Shown here in pieces: positions 17,437 to 26,900 of a stretch of 64,000 nt of DNA. The position numbers were made by a program, and so were the translations under genes. The notes beneath the pieces are model-generated. The model was not told the origin of the DNA. It saw nothing but the letters and a program-made list of their open reading frames with translations, and ran no database searches. Position 1 is the stretch's first letter, and each line of letters starts with the position of its first letter. The stretch is from Pseudoroseicyclus_A sp041714655. GTDB lineage: Bacteria; Pseudomonadota; Alphaproteobacteria; Rhodobacterales; Rhodobacteraceae. The DNA is taken from contig NZ_CP168219.1 in NCBI RefSeq assembly GCF_041714655.1, positions 682,001 through 746,000 of the forward strand, in the 5' to 3' direction.

Positions 17437-19329
17437 TCAACCTCGCATCGGATAGCCGAGGCGGGCCACCGCCGCCGCCACCTCGTCGAGGATTGCCGGG
17501 TCGTCGATGGTCGCCGGCATCCGGAAGCTCTCGCCATCGGCAATCTTCGCCATCGTGGCGCGCAGGATCTTGCCGGAGCGGGTCTTCGGCAGGCGGTCGA
17601 CGACGACCGCCAGCTTGAACGCGGCGACGGGGCCGATCTGCTCGCGCACGCGGGCGACCGCCTCGGCGGCGATCTCGTCCCGCGGGCGGGTGCAGCCCTT
17701 GTTGAGGCAGAGGAACCCCATGGGGAGCTGGCCCTTCACCTCGTCCGCCACGCCGATCACCGCGCATTCGCCGACATCGGGATGGCCGGCGATCACCTCC
17801 TCCATCGCGCCGGTGGAGAGCCGGTGACCGGCGACGTTGATGACGTCATCGGTGCGGGCCATGACATAGACATAGCCGTCTTCGTCGATATAGCCGGCAT
17901 CCCCGGTTTCGTAATAGCCGGGGAAATGCGCGAGGTAGCTCTTGTGGAAGCGCTCCGGCGCGCCCCAGAGCGTCGGCAGGCAGCCGGGGGGCAGGGGCAG
18001 CTTCACCGCGATGGCGCCGAGCCGGCCGGGAGGGACGGGATGGCCGCCCTCGTCCAGCACCTGCACGTCGTAGCCGGGCATGGGCACCGAGGGGGAGCCG
18101 GGCTTCACCGGCAGGCGCTCGAGCCCGACCGGATTGGCGGCGATGGCCCAGCCCGTCTCCGTCTGCCACCAATGGTCGATGACGGGCACATGCAGATGCC
18201 GCTCGGCCCAGTCGATGGTCGCCGGGTCGGCCCGCTCGCCGGCGAGGAAGAGCGCCTTCAGCCCCGAGAGGTCATGCCCCCCGACGTGCGCCCCGCCCGG
18301 ATCGTCGCGCTTGATGGCGCGAAGGGCGGTGGGGGCGGTGAAGAAGCTCTTCACCCCGTGCTCGGCGATGACGCGCCAGAAGGCGCCGGCATCGGGCGTG
18401 CCGACCGGCTTGCCCTCATAGACCACCGTCGTGCAGCCGGCGATCAGCGGCGCGTAGCAGATGTAGCTGTGGCCGACGACCCAGCCGACATCGGAGGCCG
18501 CCCAGAAGGTCTCCCCCGGCCCGCAGTCGTAGATGTTCTCCATCGACCAGGCGAGGGCGACGAGGTGGCCGGCCGTCGGGCGGACGACGCCTTTCGGCGC
18601 GCCCGTCGTGCCGGAGGTGTAGAGGATATAGGCCGGGTGATCGCCCGGCACCGGCCGGCAGGGGGCGGGATCCACGCCCTCCTGCGCGGCGTGCCAGTCG
18701 AGGTCGCGGCCCGGCGTCAGGCTGGCGCGGGCGGGATCGCGCTGCAGGATGAGGCAGAGCTCCGGCTTGTGGCGGGCGGCCTCGATGGCGGCGTCGACGA
18801 GCGGCTTGTAGGGCACCACGCGCCCCGGCTCGATGCCGCAGGAGGCGGCGAGGATCGCCTTCGGCGCCGCATCGTCGATGCGGAGCGCCAGCTCATGGGC
18901 CGCGAAGCCGCCGAAGACGACGGAATGGATGGCGCCGATCCGGGCGCAGGCCAGCATGGCGACGAGCGCCTCGGGCACCATCGGCATATAGATGATGACC
19001 CGGTCGCCGAGGCCGATCCCCCGGGCGACGAGCGTGCCGGCGAGCCTTGCGGTCGCCTCCTGCAGCTCGGCATAGGTCATCCGCGCCTGGCTGCCGGTCA
19101 CCGGGCTGTCGTGGAGGATCGCCACCTGATCGCCGCGCCCGGCCGCCACATGCCGGTCGACGGCGTTGTGGCAGGTGTTCACCTCGGCATCGGCGAACCA
19201 CTCATAGGGCGCGTTCGCGGCGCTGAAGGCGCGCGCGGGCGGGCGGTGCCAGTCGATGGCGCGGGCGGCCTCCAGCCAGAAGCGCTCCGGGTCCTGCGCC
19301 CAGGCGGCATAGGTCTCGCGGTAGCCCAT
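17437..19329 (-). CDS. prpE: Propionyl-CoA synthetase (acyl-CoA synthetase)
   Basis: 630 residues of the AMP-forming acetyl/propionyl-CoA synthetase group. It activates propionate (possibly acetate) to the CoA thioester. Visible are the N-terminal ACS segment, the ATP-binding ILYTSGTTGAPKGV at residues ~235-248, WWQTETGW, YYETGDAGYIDEDGYVYVMA with RTDDVINVAGHRLSTG, and the C-terminal catalytic Lys in PKTRSGKILR, the site acetylated in this family. The start MGYRETY has GAGGGGAGGAGAC just upstream. PrpE is favoured over Acs by length and by sequence character (EWFADAEVNTCHNAVDRH). No prpB/C/D genes are nearby. Confidence 0.85.
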   Translation of the reverse strand: MGYRETYAAWAQDPERFWLEAARAIDWHRPPARAFSAANAPYEWFADAEVNTCHNAVDRHVAAGRGDQVAILHDSPVTGSQARMTYAELQEATARLAGTLVARGIGLGDRVIIYMPMVPEALVAMLACARIGAIHSVVFGGFAAHELALRIDDAAPKAILAASCGIEPGRVVPYKPLVDAAIEAARHKPELCLILQRDPARASLTPGRDLDWHAAQEGVDPAPCRPVPGDHPAYILYTSGTTGAPKGVVRPTAGHLVALAWSMENIYDCGPGETFWAASDVGWVVGHSYICYAPLIAGCTTVVYEGKPVGTPDAGAFWRVIAEHGVKSFFTAPTALRAIKRDDPGGAHVGGHDLSGLKALFLAGERADPATIDWAERHLHVPVIDHWWQTETGWAIAANPVGLERLPVKPGSPSVPMPGYDVQVLDEGGHPVPPGRLGAIAVKLPLPPGCLPTLWGAPERFHKSYLAHFPGYYETGDAGYIDEDGYVYVMARTDDVINVAGHRLSTGAMEEVIAGHPDVGECAVIGVADEVKGQLPMGFLCLNKGCTRPRDEIAAEAVARVREQIGPVAAFKLAVVVDRLPKTRSGKILRATMAKIADGESFRMPATIDDPAILDEVAAAVARLGYPMRG

Positions 19330-19430
19330 GGTCTCCTCCCCTCGGCTCCCTCGGCGGCGAGCTTGCCGCAAAGCGGGCCGCGGGGGAAGCCGGGCTTTGC
19401 CGGGGCGCGCCCGGGCTGCTAGGGGGCGGC

Positions 19431-20075
19431 ATGGTCATGATCGTCCGCTCGCAGAAGCTCGCCTATTTCTCGACCCGCAAGGTGGGGACGACCTCCGTCC
19501 GTGCGCTCCTGAAGGAGCTGGCGGAGGGGGAGGGCGATTTCACCGCGACGCGCGGGCTGCCGATGAACCGCCGCTTCCTGCGGATGACCGAGGGGATGGA
19601 GCGCATCGCCGTGGTGCGCGACCCGGTGCGGCGGTTCCTCTCGGGCTTCGGCAACCGGGTGGGGCACCATGGCGACCTCGCGGCGGGCCTAGGGGATCGG
19701 CTGCTGATCCGGCTCGCGGGGCTGGACCCGGCGCCCGATATCGAGGCCTTCACGCGGGATTTCCGGGGCTATTGCCGGTGGAACGACAAGATCCGCCGGC
19801 ATTTCCGGCCGCAGCGGGCCTATCTCGGGACAGACCTGTCTGTCTTCGACCGGATCTACCGGCTGGAGGCGCTGGACGAGCTGGCGGCCGACCTCTCGGT
19901 ACGCGCGGGGCGGCGGCTGGAGCTGCCGCGGCTCCAGACAGGCGGGGAGAAGCTGGCGTTCGAGAGCCTGACAGAGGCGCAGCAGCGGCGTGTGCTGGCG
20001 ATCACGGCGCCGGACTACGAGCTGCTGGCGAGGTATTACCGGGCGCCCGAGGTGGGGGCGGGGGTGGCGGGCTGA
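19431..20075 (+). CDS. Sulfotransferase family protein (first of two)
   Basis: 214 residues. The N-terminus has a PAPS 5'-phosphosulfate loop-like FSTRKVGTTSVRALL and, near residue 63, VVRDPVRRFLSGF, the 3'-phosphate binding element of Golgi-type/bacterial carbohydrate sulfotransferases (sulfotransfer_2-like). The second sulfotransferase at 29731 shows AVVRDPVERFLSAH at the equivalent place, so the two are distant paralogues. The likely role is sulfation of a glycan or other metabolite with PAPS. It is a stand-alone gene, ending at a repeat-rich spacer. The target is unknown; linkage to the polysaccharide locus 9 kb away is inference. Confidence 0.7.
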   Translation: MVMIVRSQKLAYFSTRKVGTTSVRALLKELAEGEGDFTATRGLPMNRRFLRMTEGMERIAVVRDPVRRFLSGFGNRVGHHGDLAAGLGDRLLIRLAGLDPAPDIEAFTRDFRGYCRWNDKIRRHFRPQRAYLGTDLSVFDRIYRLEALDELAADLSVRAGRRLELPRLQTGGEKLAFESLTEAQQRRVLAITAPDYELLARYYRAPEVGAGVAG

Positions 20076-20084
20076 AGCCCGCCC
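20067..20084 (+). repeat. REP-like GC hairpin
   Basis: GGCGGGCTGAAGCCCGCC, a near-perfect palindrome with an 8-bp stem and GA loop, overlaps the last codons of the sulfotransferase gene and lies 12 bases before the MITE-like element. It resembles dispersed REP-type hairpins and may also act as a transcript end. Confidence 0.6.
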
Positions 20085-20096
20085 TACGGGGATGGC

Positions 20097-20363
20097 GTAG
20101 GGTGGGTTTGTAACCCACCGTCGGCGCGACGCTCGTGCGGCGCCCCAGCCCGGTACGCGCCGCAGGCGCAGGGCGAGCGCCGGCCCGTCCCGCGGGCTGG
20201 CGCTCTTGTGGGGCAGCGCTGACATTCGGGCGGAGGATGTGGCGGCACCATAAAGTGCGATGCGGCAGCGGCAGGAGCGCCAACCCCCGGGCCGGCGCTC
20301 GCCCTGCGCGGCACCGTCCTGCTTCGTTGTGAAGGGGGACGGTGGGTTACAAACCCACCCTAC
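20097..20363 (+). repeat. MITE-like element with perfect 26-bp terminal inverted repeats
   Basis: A 267-bp palindromic element. The left terminus (20097-20122) begins GTAGGGTGGGTTTGTAACCC and the right terminus (20338-20363) is its exact 26-base reverse complement. Each terminus is itself a hairpin (GGTGGGTT / AACCCACC). An inner 20-base inverted repeat, GCAGGGCGAGCGCCGGCCCG and its complement, lies at about 20169-20188 and 20289-20308. No coding capacity is convincing. Similar but decayed copies are at 27270-27493 and 8428-8668, and a solo terminus is at 60857-60880. No direct target-site duplication was evident by eye. Confidence 0.75.
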
Positions 20364-20394
20364 GGCGGCGCAGCGGGCTCGGGATCGTCCCCCC

Positions 20395-22674
20395 TCAGGC
20401 GTAATGCGCCACCGGCATGCCGGCGAGCGCCGTCATGTTGAGGAGCCCGCGCGCCGTGATCGAGGGGGTTACGATATGGGCGCGGTTGCCCATGCCCATC
20501 AGGATCGGCCCGACCTCCAGCCCGCCGCCGCGCATCTTCAGGATGTTGCGCACCGCAGAGGCGGCATCGGCATTGGAGAAGACGAGCGTGTTCGCCTCCT
20601 CCGCCAGGCGGCCGCCCGGGAAGATCCGCTCGCGGAGCTCGCGGTCGAGCGCCGCGTCGATATGCATCTCGCCCTCATAGGCGAAATCGCGGGGGCTGGC
20701 GTCGAGAATCGCGAGCGCGCCGCGCATCTTGCGGCCCGACTCCGTTTCCAGATTGCCGAACTGCGAATGGGAGCAGAGCGCGATCTGCGGCTCGACGCCG
20801 AAGCGGCGGATGTGCCGCGCCGCTGCGCAGACCACCTGGGCGATCTGCTCCGAGCTCGGCTCGGGGTTCACCTGCGTGTCGGCGATGAAGAGCGGGCCTT
20901 CCTCGAGGATCATCAGGCTGAGCGCGCCGACCGGGGTGAGGGACTCCGTGCCCAGCACCTGCGTCACGTAGTTGAGATGCCACAGGAACTGGCCGAACGT
21001 ACCGCAGATCATGCTGTCCGCTTCGCCGCGATGGACCATCACCGCGGCAATCGCCGTGGTGTTGGTGCGCATGATGGCGCGGGCCAGATCGGGGGAGATG
21101 CCGCGGCGGGCCATCAGGTGATGATAGGTCTCCCAATAGTCGCGATAGCGGGGGTCGTTCTCGGGGTTCACCAGCTCGAAATCGCGGCCGGGGCGGATCT
21201 TCAGGCCGGCGCGCTCGCAGCGCGCCTCGACCACCTCGGGGCGGCCGATGAGGATCGGCTGGTCCGTCATCTCCTCCATCATCGCCTGGGCGGTGCGCAG
21301 GACCCGCTCGTCCTCGCCCTCGGCGAAGACGATGCGCCGCTCGGCCGTGCGTGCCGCTTCGAAGACGGGGCGCATCAGGAAGGCGGAGCGGAAGACCGTG
21401 TGCTGAAGCTGCCGCTTGTAAGCCTCGACATCCTCGAGCGGCCGCGTGGCGACGCCGGAGGCCATGGCCGCCTGGGCGACGGCGGTCGCCACCGTCTCCA
21501 TCAGGCGAGGGTCGAAGGGCTTGGGGATCAGGTATTCCGGGCCGAAGGTGAGCTTTTCGCCCTGATAGGCGGCGGCGGCCTCGGCGGAGGTCGTGGCGCG
21601 GGCGAGGGCGGCGATGCCTTCGACGCAGGCGATCTGCATCTCGTCGTTGATCTCCGTCGCGCCCACGTCGAGCGCGCCGCGGAAGATGAAGGGGAAGCAG
21701 AGGACGTTGTTGACCTGATTGGGATAATCCGACCGGCCCGTGGCAATGATCGCATCGGGCGCGGCGGCGCGCGCCTCTTCGGGGAGGATCTCGGGATGCG
21801 GGTTGGCGAGGGCAAAGATGATCGGCCGGGGGGCCATCGTCTTGACCATCTCGGCGGTCAGCACGTCCGGCCCGGAGAGGCCGAGGAAGAGATCGGCGCC
21901 CTTTATGACCTCGGCGAGCGAATGCGGCGCGGCGCCTTGCGCATAGGCGGCCTTCTGCGGCGTCATGTCGGCCTCGCGGCCCTCGTGGACGAGGCCGTGG
22001 AGGTCGCAGAGCCAGACGTTCTCGCGCTTCACCCCGAGCTTCAGGAGCATGTTGAGGCAGGCGATCCCCGCAGCGCCGCCGCCGGTGGAGACGACCTTGA
22101 TCTCCCCCCAGTCCTTGCCGGCGACATGCAGCGCATTGGTCGCGGCGGCGCCGACGACAATGGCGGTGCCGTGCTGGTCGTCATGGAAGACGGGGATGTT
22201 CATCCGCTCGCGGCAGAGCTTCTCGACGATGAAGCAATCGGGGGCCTTGATGTCCTCGAGGTTGACGGCGCCGAAGGTGGGCTCGAGCGCGCAGACGATG
22301 TCGGCGAGCTTCTCGGGGTCGGGCTCGTTCACCTCGATGTCGAAACAGTCGATATCGGCGAATTTCTTGAAGAGGACGGCCTTGCCCTCCATCACCGGCT
22401 TTGAGGCCAGCGCGCCGATATTGCCGAGCCCGAGGACGGCCGTGCCGTTGGAGATGACGGCGACCAGATTGCCGCGCGCCGTGTAGTCGCGCGCCTTGCC
22501 GGGGTCTGCCTTGATGTCGAGGCTGGCCTCGGCGACGCCGGGCGAATAGGCACGGGCGAGGTCGCGGCCGTTGGCGAGCGGCTTGGTCGCACGGATCTCC
22601 AGCTTCCCGGGCTTCGGGAAGCGGTGATAATCCAGTGCCGCGCGTCGCAAAGACTCCTTGGCGCTGTTGTCCAT
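20395..22674 (-). CDS. maeB: NADP-dependent malic enzyme with C-terminal phosphotransacetylase-like domain
   Basis: 759 residues, the MaeB hybrid architecture. Oxidative decarboxylation of malate to pyruvate supplies NADPH and gluconeogenic or acetyl-CoA precursors. The malic domain spans about residues 1-430, with AYSPGVAEASLDI, NGTAVLGLGNIGALASKPVMEGKA (catalytic Lys), DDQHGTAIV and an NADP-binding VSTGGGAAGIA. The C-terminal third (PTA_PTB) includes RIVFAEGEDERVLRTAQ and is regulatory in characterised homologues, binding acetyl-CoA. The start MDNSAKESLRR follows GGGAGAAGAGG. A strong AT-rich palindrome (22693-22706) lies just upstream. Confidence 0.95.
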   Translation of the reverse strand: MDNSAKESLRRAALDYHRFPKPGKLEIRATKPLANGRDLARAYSPGVAEASLDIKADPGKARDYTARGNLVAVISNGTAVLGLGNIGALASKPVMEGKAVLFKKFADIDCFDIEVNEPDPEKLADIVCALEPTFGAVNLEDIKAPDCFIVEKLCRERMNIPVFHDDQHGTAIVVGAAATNALHVAGKDWGEIKVVSTGGGAAGIACLNMLLKLGVKRENVWLCDLHGLVHEGREADMTPQKAAYAQGAAPHSLAEVIKGADLFLGLSGPDVLTAEMVKTMAPRPIIFALANPHPEILPEEARAAAPDAIIATGRSDYPNQVNNVLCFPFIFRGALDVGATEINDEMQIACVEGIAALARATTSAEAAAAYQGEKLTFGPEYLIPKPFDPRLMETVATAVAQAAMASGVATRPLEDVEAYKRQLQHTVFRSAFLMRPVFEAARTAERRIVFAEGEDERVLRTAQAMMEEMTDQPILIGRPEVVEARCERAGLKIRPGRDFELVNPENDPRYRDYWETYHHLMARRGISPDLARAIMRTNTTAIAAVMVHRGEADSMICGTFGQFLWHLNYVTQVLGTESLTPVGALSLMILEEGPLFIADTQVNPEPSSEQIAQVVCAAARHIRRFGVEPQIALCSHSQFGNLETESGRKMRGALAILDASPRDFAYEGEMHIDAALDRELRERIFPGGRLAEEANTLVFSNADAASAVRNILKMRGGGLEVGPILMGMGNRAHIVTPSITARGLLNMTALAGMPVAHYA

Positions 22675-22692
22675 CGCCTCTTCTCCCAGATG

Positions 22693-22706
22693 GTTTAATA
22701 TTAAAC
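22693..22706. promoter_or_regulatory. Perfect 14-bp palindrome GTTTAATATTAAAC upstream of maeB (candidate operator)
   Basis: GTTTAATATTAAAC is an exact palindrome in very GC-rich surroundings, 19 bases upstream of the maeB start and about 100 bases upstream of the divergent VOC-cupin gene. Its TTTAAT/TAATAT core could also serve as a -10 element. It has the size and symmetry of a dimeric (for example GntR- or MarR-type) repressor site. The regulator is not identified. Confidence 0.6.
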
Positions 22707-22808
22707 TATCTTCTCCGGCGCGCCGGGGCGCAAGGGCGCTCTTACCGGGAAGGCGGGGACTTGCCAAGGCGGCGCGGGGTCGCCAGAGATCGGACGAGGA
22801 GTGAGCCC

Positions 22809-23888
22809 ATGCAGAACATCAAGGCCGAAGTGCATCTGGCGACGCGCGACCTGGCGGCGGATATTCCGTTCTTCACGAAGCGGCTCGGCATGCGGATGGA
22901 GCGGATCTATCCGGCGGATGCGCCGGAGGTCGCCGTCTTCTCCGGCCACGGGCTGCGGGTGCGGCTGGAGGCGGGGGCTGGCGCGCCCGGGCGCATCTTC
23001 CTCCTCGCCGATGACCCGATGCTGATCGCCGGCGGGGCGGAGGCGCTGACCTCGCCCGGCGGGACGGAGGTCACCATCGCCCCCCTCGACCCGCCCGTCG
23101 TGCAGCCGCCGACGGAGCATGCCTTCGTCGTCCGCCGCCTTGCCGATCAGGCGCCCTGGGTCGTGGGCCGGGCGGGGATGCAGTACCGCGACCTGATCCC
23201 GGGGCGGCTCGGCGGCGCGATGATCGCCAGCCACATCCGCATCCCCGACGGCGGCCCGGTGCCCGACATGGTGCATTACCACAAGGTCGGCTTTCAGCTC
23301 ATCTTCTGCACGCGCGGCTGGGTCGACGTGCTCTACGAGGATCAGGGCGGGACGCGCCGGCTGACGGCCGGCGACTGCTTCATCCAGCCGCCCGAGATCC
23401 GCCACCGGGTGATGGAGGCCTCGGACGGGATCGAGGTGATCGAGATCGGCGTGCCGGCCGAGCATGTGACGGTGATCGAGCACGAGATCGAGCTGCCGAC
23501 GCCGGTCGAGAAGCCGGACCGCGAATGGGATGGCCAGCGCTTCGTCCACAGCCTCGCGAAGGACGGCATCTGGGAGGGCTTCCGCCTGCCGGGCTACATC
23601 GCCCGCGATACCGGCATCGCCGCCGGCACGAAGGGCGTCGCCGGGGTGCAGGTGGTGCGGCGGGGCGAGGGAGAGCCGGTCTGGGCCAGCCATGACGCCG
23701 ACATCCTCTTCGGCTTCGTCATGGGCGGCGGGATGCTTCTCGAGGGCGAGGGGCGGGAGCCGCAGCGGCTGGAGGCCGGCGACGCCTATGTCATCCCGCC
23801 GGGGATGGCGACGCGCTGGGCCGAGCCGACAGAGGATGTGGAGATCCTCGAGGTGGCGCTGCCGGGGGCGTTCGAGACCACGCTCTGA
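22809..23888 (+). CDS. VOC-like plus double-cupin fusion protein
   Basis: 359 residues. Residues 1 to ~95 look like a vicinal-oxygen-chelate (glyoxalase/dioxygenase-like) half domain: IKAEVHLATRDLAADIPFFT, then LGMRMERIY. Two cupin barrels follow. The first has YHKVGFQLIFCTRGWVDVLY and GDCFIQPPEIRHR (typical metal-cupin spacing). The second shows FGFVMGGGMLLEGEG and GDAYVIPPGMATRW. It is probably a cytosolic metal-dependent enzyme or small-molecule sensor; no signal peptide is seen. It is divergent from maeB, with the palindromic operator between them. ATG 22809 is preceded by GAGGAGTGAGC. Function unknown. Confidence 0.75.
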   Translation: MQNIKAEVHLATRDLAADIPFFTKRLGMRMERIYPADAPEVAVFSGHGLRVRLEAGAGAPGRIFLLADDPMLIAGGAEALTSPGGTEVTIAPLDPPVVQPPTEHAFVVRRLADQAPWVVGRAGMQYRDLIPGRLGGAMIASHIRIPDGGPVPDMVHYHKVGFQLIFCTRGWVDVLYEDQGGTRRLTAGDCFIQPPEIRHRVMEASDGIEVIEIGVPAEHVTVIEHEIELPTPVEKPDREWDGQRFVHSLAKDGIWEGFRLPGYIARDTGIAAGTKGVAGVQVVRRGEGEPVWASHDADILFGFVMGGGMLLEGEGREPQRLEAGDAYVIPPGMATRWAEPTEDVEILEVALPGAFETTL

Positions 23889-23933
23889 GCCAGCGCCCCC
23901 GGACGTCGCGCGATAATCGTGGGCCGGCGGGGG

Positions 23934-23957
23934 GGCGGAACCCATGTGGGTTCCGCC
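23934..23957. terminator. Hairpin between convergent VOC-cupin gene and valS
   Basis: GGCGGAACCCA / TGGGTTCCGCC form a perfect 11-bp stem with a two-base centre, located between two convergent genes. There is no U-tract, so this is a likely but unproven bidirectional transcript end. Confidence 0.5.
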
Positions 23958-23976
23958 TGCGATATGGAAATCGCTG

Positions 23977-26900
23977 TCAGCCGATCTCGGCGAGACGGGC
24001 GAGGGCGGCGGAAAGCTGGGCTTCCTCCTCCTGCCGGAGGGCGAGGTTCTCGCGCGCTTCCTCCACAACCTCCTCCGGGGCCGAGGCCACGAAATTGGGG
24101 TTGTTCAGTCGCCCCGAGAGCCCGCCGATTTCCTTCTTCAGCTTGTCGAGGTTCTTCGACAGCCGGGCCTTCTCGGCCTCCACGTCGATGATCTCGGCCA
24201 GCGGCATCGCGTAGCTCGCGCCTTTCACGGCGACGGTCAGCGCCCCCTTGGGCGGCTCGGCGGCCGGGGTCAGCCCCTCGATCCGGGCGAGGCGCTTGAT
24301 GAGCGTCTCGTTCTTCGCCCAGGCCTCCTTCGCGGCGGCATCCGCCTCGATCTCGAGGAGGGGGACATAGAGCCCCGCCGGCACGTTCATCTGCGCCCGC
24401 GCCGAGCGCACGGCCTCGATCAGAGAGATGGCGAGCGACATCTCCGCCTCCGCCGCCGGGTCGCCGAGCTCTTCGGCGGTGTATTCCGGCCAGGGAGTGA
24501 GGATCAGCATCTCGTCATGCCCGCCGATGGTGCCCCAGAGCTCTTCGGTGATGAAGGGCATGATGGGGTGCAGCAGGATCAGGCACTGTTCCAGCACGAA
24601 GCGCATGGTGGCGGCGGTCTCGGCCTTCACCTCCGGCCCGCCGTCGAGCAGGAGCGGCTTGGAGAATTCCACATACCAGTCGCAGACCCGCCCCCAGACG
24701 AAGGCATAGAGCGCGTTGGCGGCCTCGTTGAACTTGTAGGCGGCGAGCGCCGCGTCGACCTCCTCGCGGACCCGGCCGAGCTCGCCGAGGATCCAGCGGT
24801 TCACCGTCTCCGTGGGTGCCGGCCGGCCGGCGGGCGCCTCGAAGACGCCGTTCATCTCGGCGAAGCGGCAGGCGTTCCAGAGCTTGGTGCCGAAGTTGCG
24901 GTAGCCGGTGATCCGCTCCTTGGAGAATTTCAGCACCCCGCCGATCGCCGCCATCTGCGCCATGGTGAAGCGGAGCGCGTCGGCGCCGAACTCGTCGACC
25001 ATCTCCAGCGGGTCGACGACATTGCCGACCGTCTTCGACATCTTCTTGCCCTTGGCGTCGCGGACGAGCTGATGGAGGTAGACGGTGTGGAACGGGTCCT
25101 TCCCCGTCACCGCCTGGCTCATCATCATCATCCGCGCCACCCAGAAGAACAGGATGTCCTGCCCGGTGATCAGCACGTCGCTGGGGAAGTACTTCCGCAG
25201 CTCCGGCGTATCCTCCGGCCAGCCGAGGGTGCCGAAGGGCCAGAGGCCGGAGGAGAACCAGGTGTCGAGCACGTCGGTATCCCGCCAGACCGGGTAGACG
25301 AGCTGCGTCGGGTCCTGGGAGACGTTGTACTCCGCGAGGCTCTCGGCGAGGCGCTGGATCGCCTCGTGCTTGTCCTCGACCTCGATGACGCGCGCATGGC
25401 TGAGCGGCGTCGGGATGTCCGCATTGGCGTCGTAGAAGCCGTCCGCGACCTCCTCGACGGAGGCGGCGCAGCGGGCGACGTCGCCCCGGTGCAGCATGCC
25501 GCCCTCGGTGAGGAGCCGCATGAGCTCCACCTGATCGAGATCGCCGTCGCCCTCGTCATCGCGGAAGTCCGGCGCAGAGAGGTCGAGCCCGTACCAGACC
25601 GGCACGCGGTGGCCCCACCAGAGCTGGCGCGAGATGCACCAGGGCTCGATGTTCTCCAGCCAGTGATAGAAGGTCTTCTCGCCGCTCTCGGGCATGATAG
25701 TCACGCGGCCGGAGCGGACGGCCTCCAGCGCCGGCTGCGCCAGGGTCTTGGCATCGACGAACCATTGATCCGTCAGCATCGGCTCGACGACGACCTTCGA
25801 GCGGTCGCCATAGGGCTGCATGATCGGCTTTTCCTCGACGAGGGGCACGAGGTTCTGCGCCTCGTCGCGCGCCTCGCCGCCTTCCTCTGGCGCGAGGGGC
25901 GCGGTGACGGCCGCCTTGCCGAGCCGCGGATCGGTGATCTCGGTCATCACCGCGAGGCCCTCGGCGGTGATCTCTTCCACCACCCGTTTGCGCGCCTCGA
26001 GCCGGTCGAGCCCCCGCAGGTGATCGGGCACGAGGTTGAGGGTATCCACCTCCTCCTCGGTGAAGGCGGCGCCCGTCGCGATCTCCTGCGCGCGGGCGGC
26101 GGCCTCGGCATAGGGCGCGCCGTCGGCCCGCATTTGCGCGCGGGAATCCATGAGGCGATACATCGGGATGCCGCCCCGCGCGGCCACGCCGTAGTCGTTG
26201 AAGTCATGCGCGCCGGTGATCTTCACGGCGCCCGAGCCGAAACTCGGATCGGGATATTCGTCGGTGATGATCGGGATCAGGCGGCGGCTCTCCTTCGGGC
26301 CGACGGGGATCTCGCAGAGCTTGCCGACGATGGGGGCGTAGCGCGCATCGCTCGGGTGGACGGCCACGGCGCCGTCGCCGAGCATCGTCTCGGGCCGCGT
26401 GGTGGCGATCGAGATGTAGTCGCGCGTCTCGCGGAAGAGCTCCTCGCCGTCCTCGCCCCGCTCGATGTATTCATAGGTCTCGCCGCCCGCGAGCGGGTAT
26501 TTGAAGTGCCACATGTGGCCGGCGGTCTCGATGTTCTCGACCTCGAGGTCGGAGATCGCCGTCTCGAAATGCGGGTCCCAGTTCACGAGGCGCTTGCCGC
26601 GGGTGATGAGGCCCTTGTTGTAGAGGTCGACGAAGACCTTGATGACGGCATCGTGGAAGTCGGGCGAGTTCTCGTGGCCGGTGCGCGGGTCGCCCGGGGC
26701 GCCGGCCATGGTGAAGGCGTTGCGGCTCCAGTCGCAGGAGGCGCCGAGGCGGCGGAGCTGTTCCACGATCCGCCCGCCGTATTCGCCCTTCCATTCCCAG
26801 ACCTTGGCGATGAAGTCCGCCCGGCCGAGTTCGGCCCGGGAGGGCTGCTGCGTCTCGGCCAGCATCTTCTCGACCTGAAGCTGCGTGGCGATGCCGGCAT

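Noticed and set aside
17404..19422. 672-codon forward frame opposite prpE
   Set aside because: Antisense shadow of a complete acyl-CoA synthetase; no ribosome site or family features.
20260..22404. 714-codon forward frame opposite maeB
   Set aside because: Antisense shadow of an intact malic enzyme, starting in repeat DNA.
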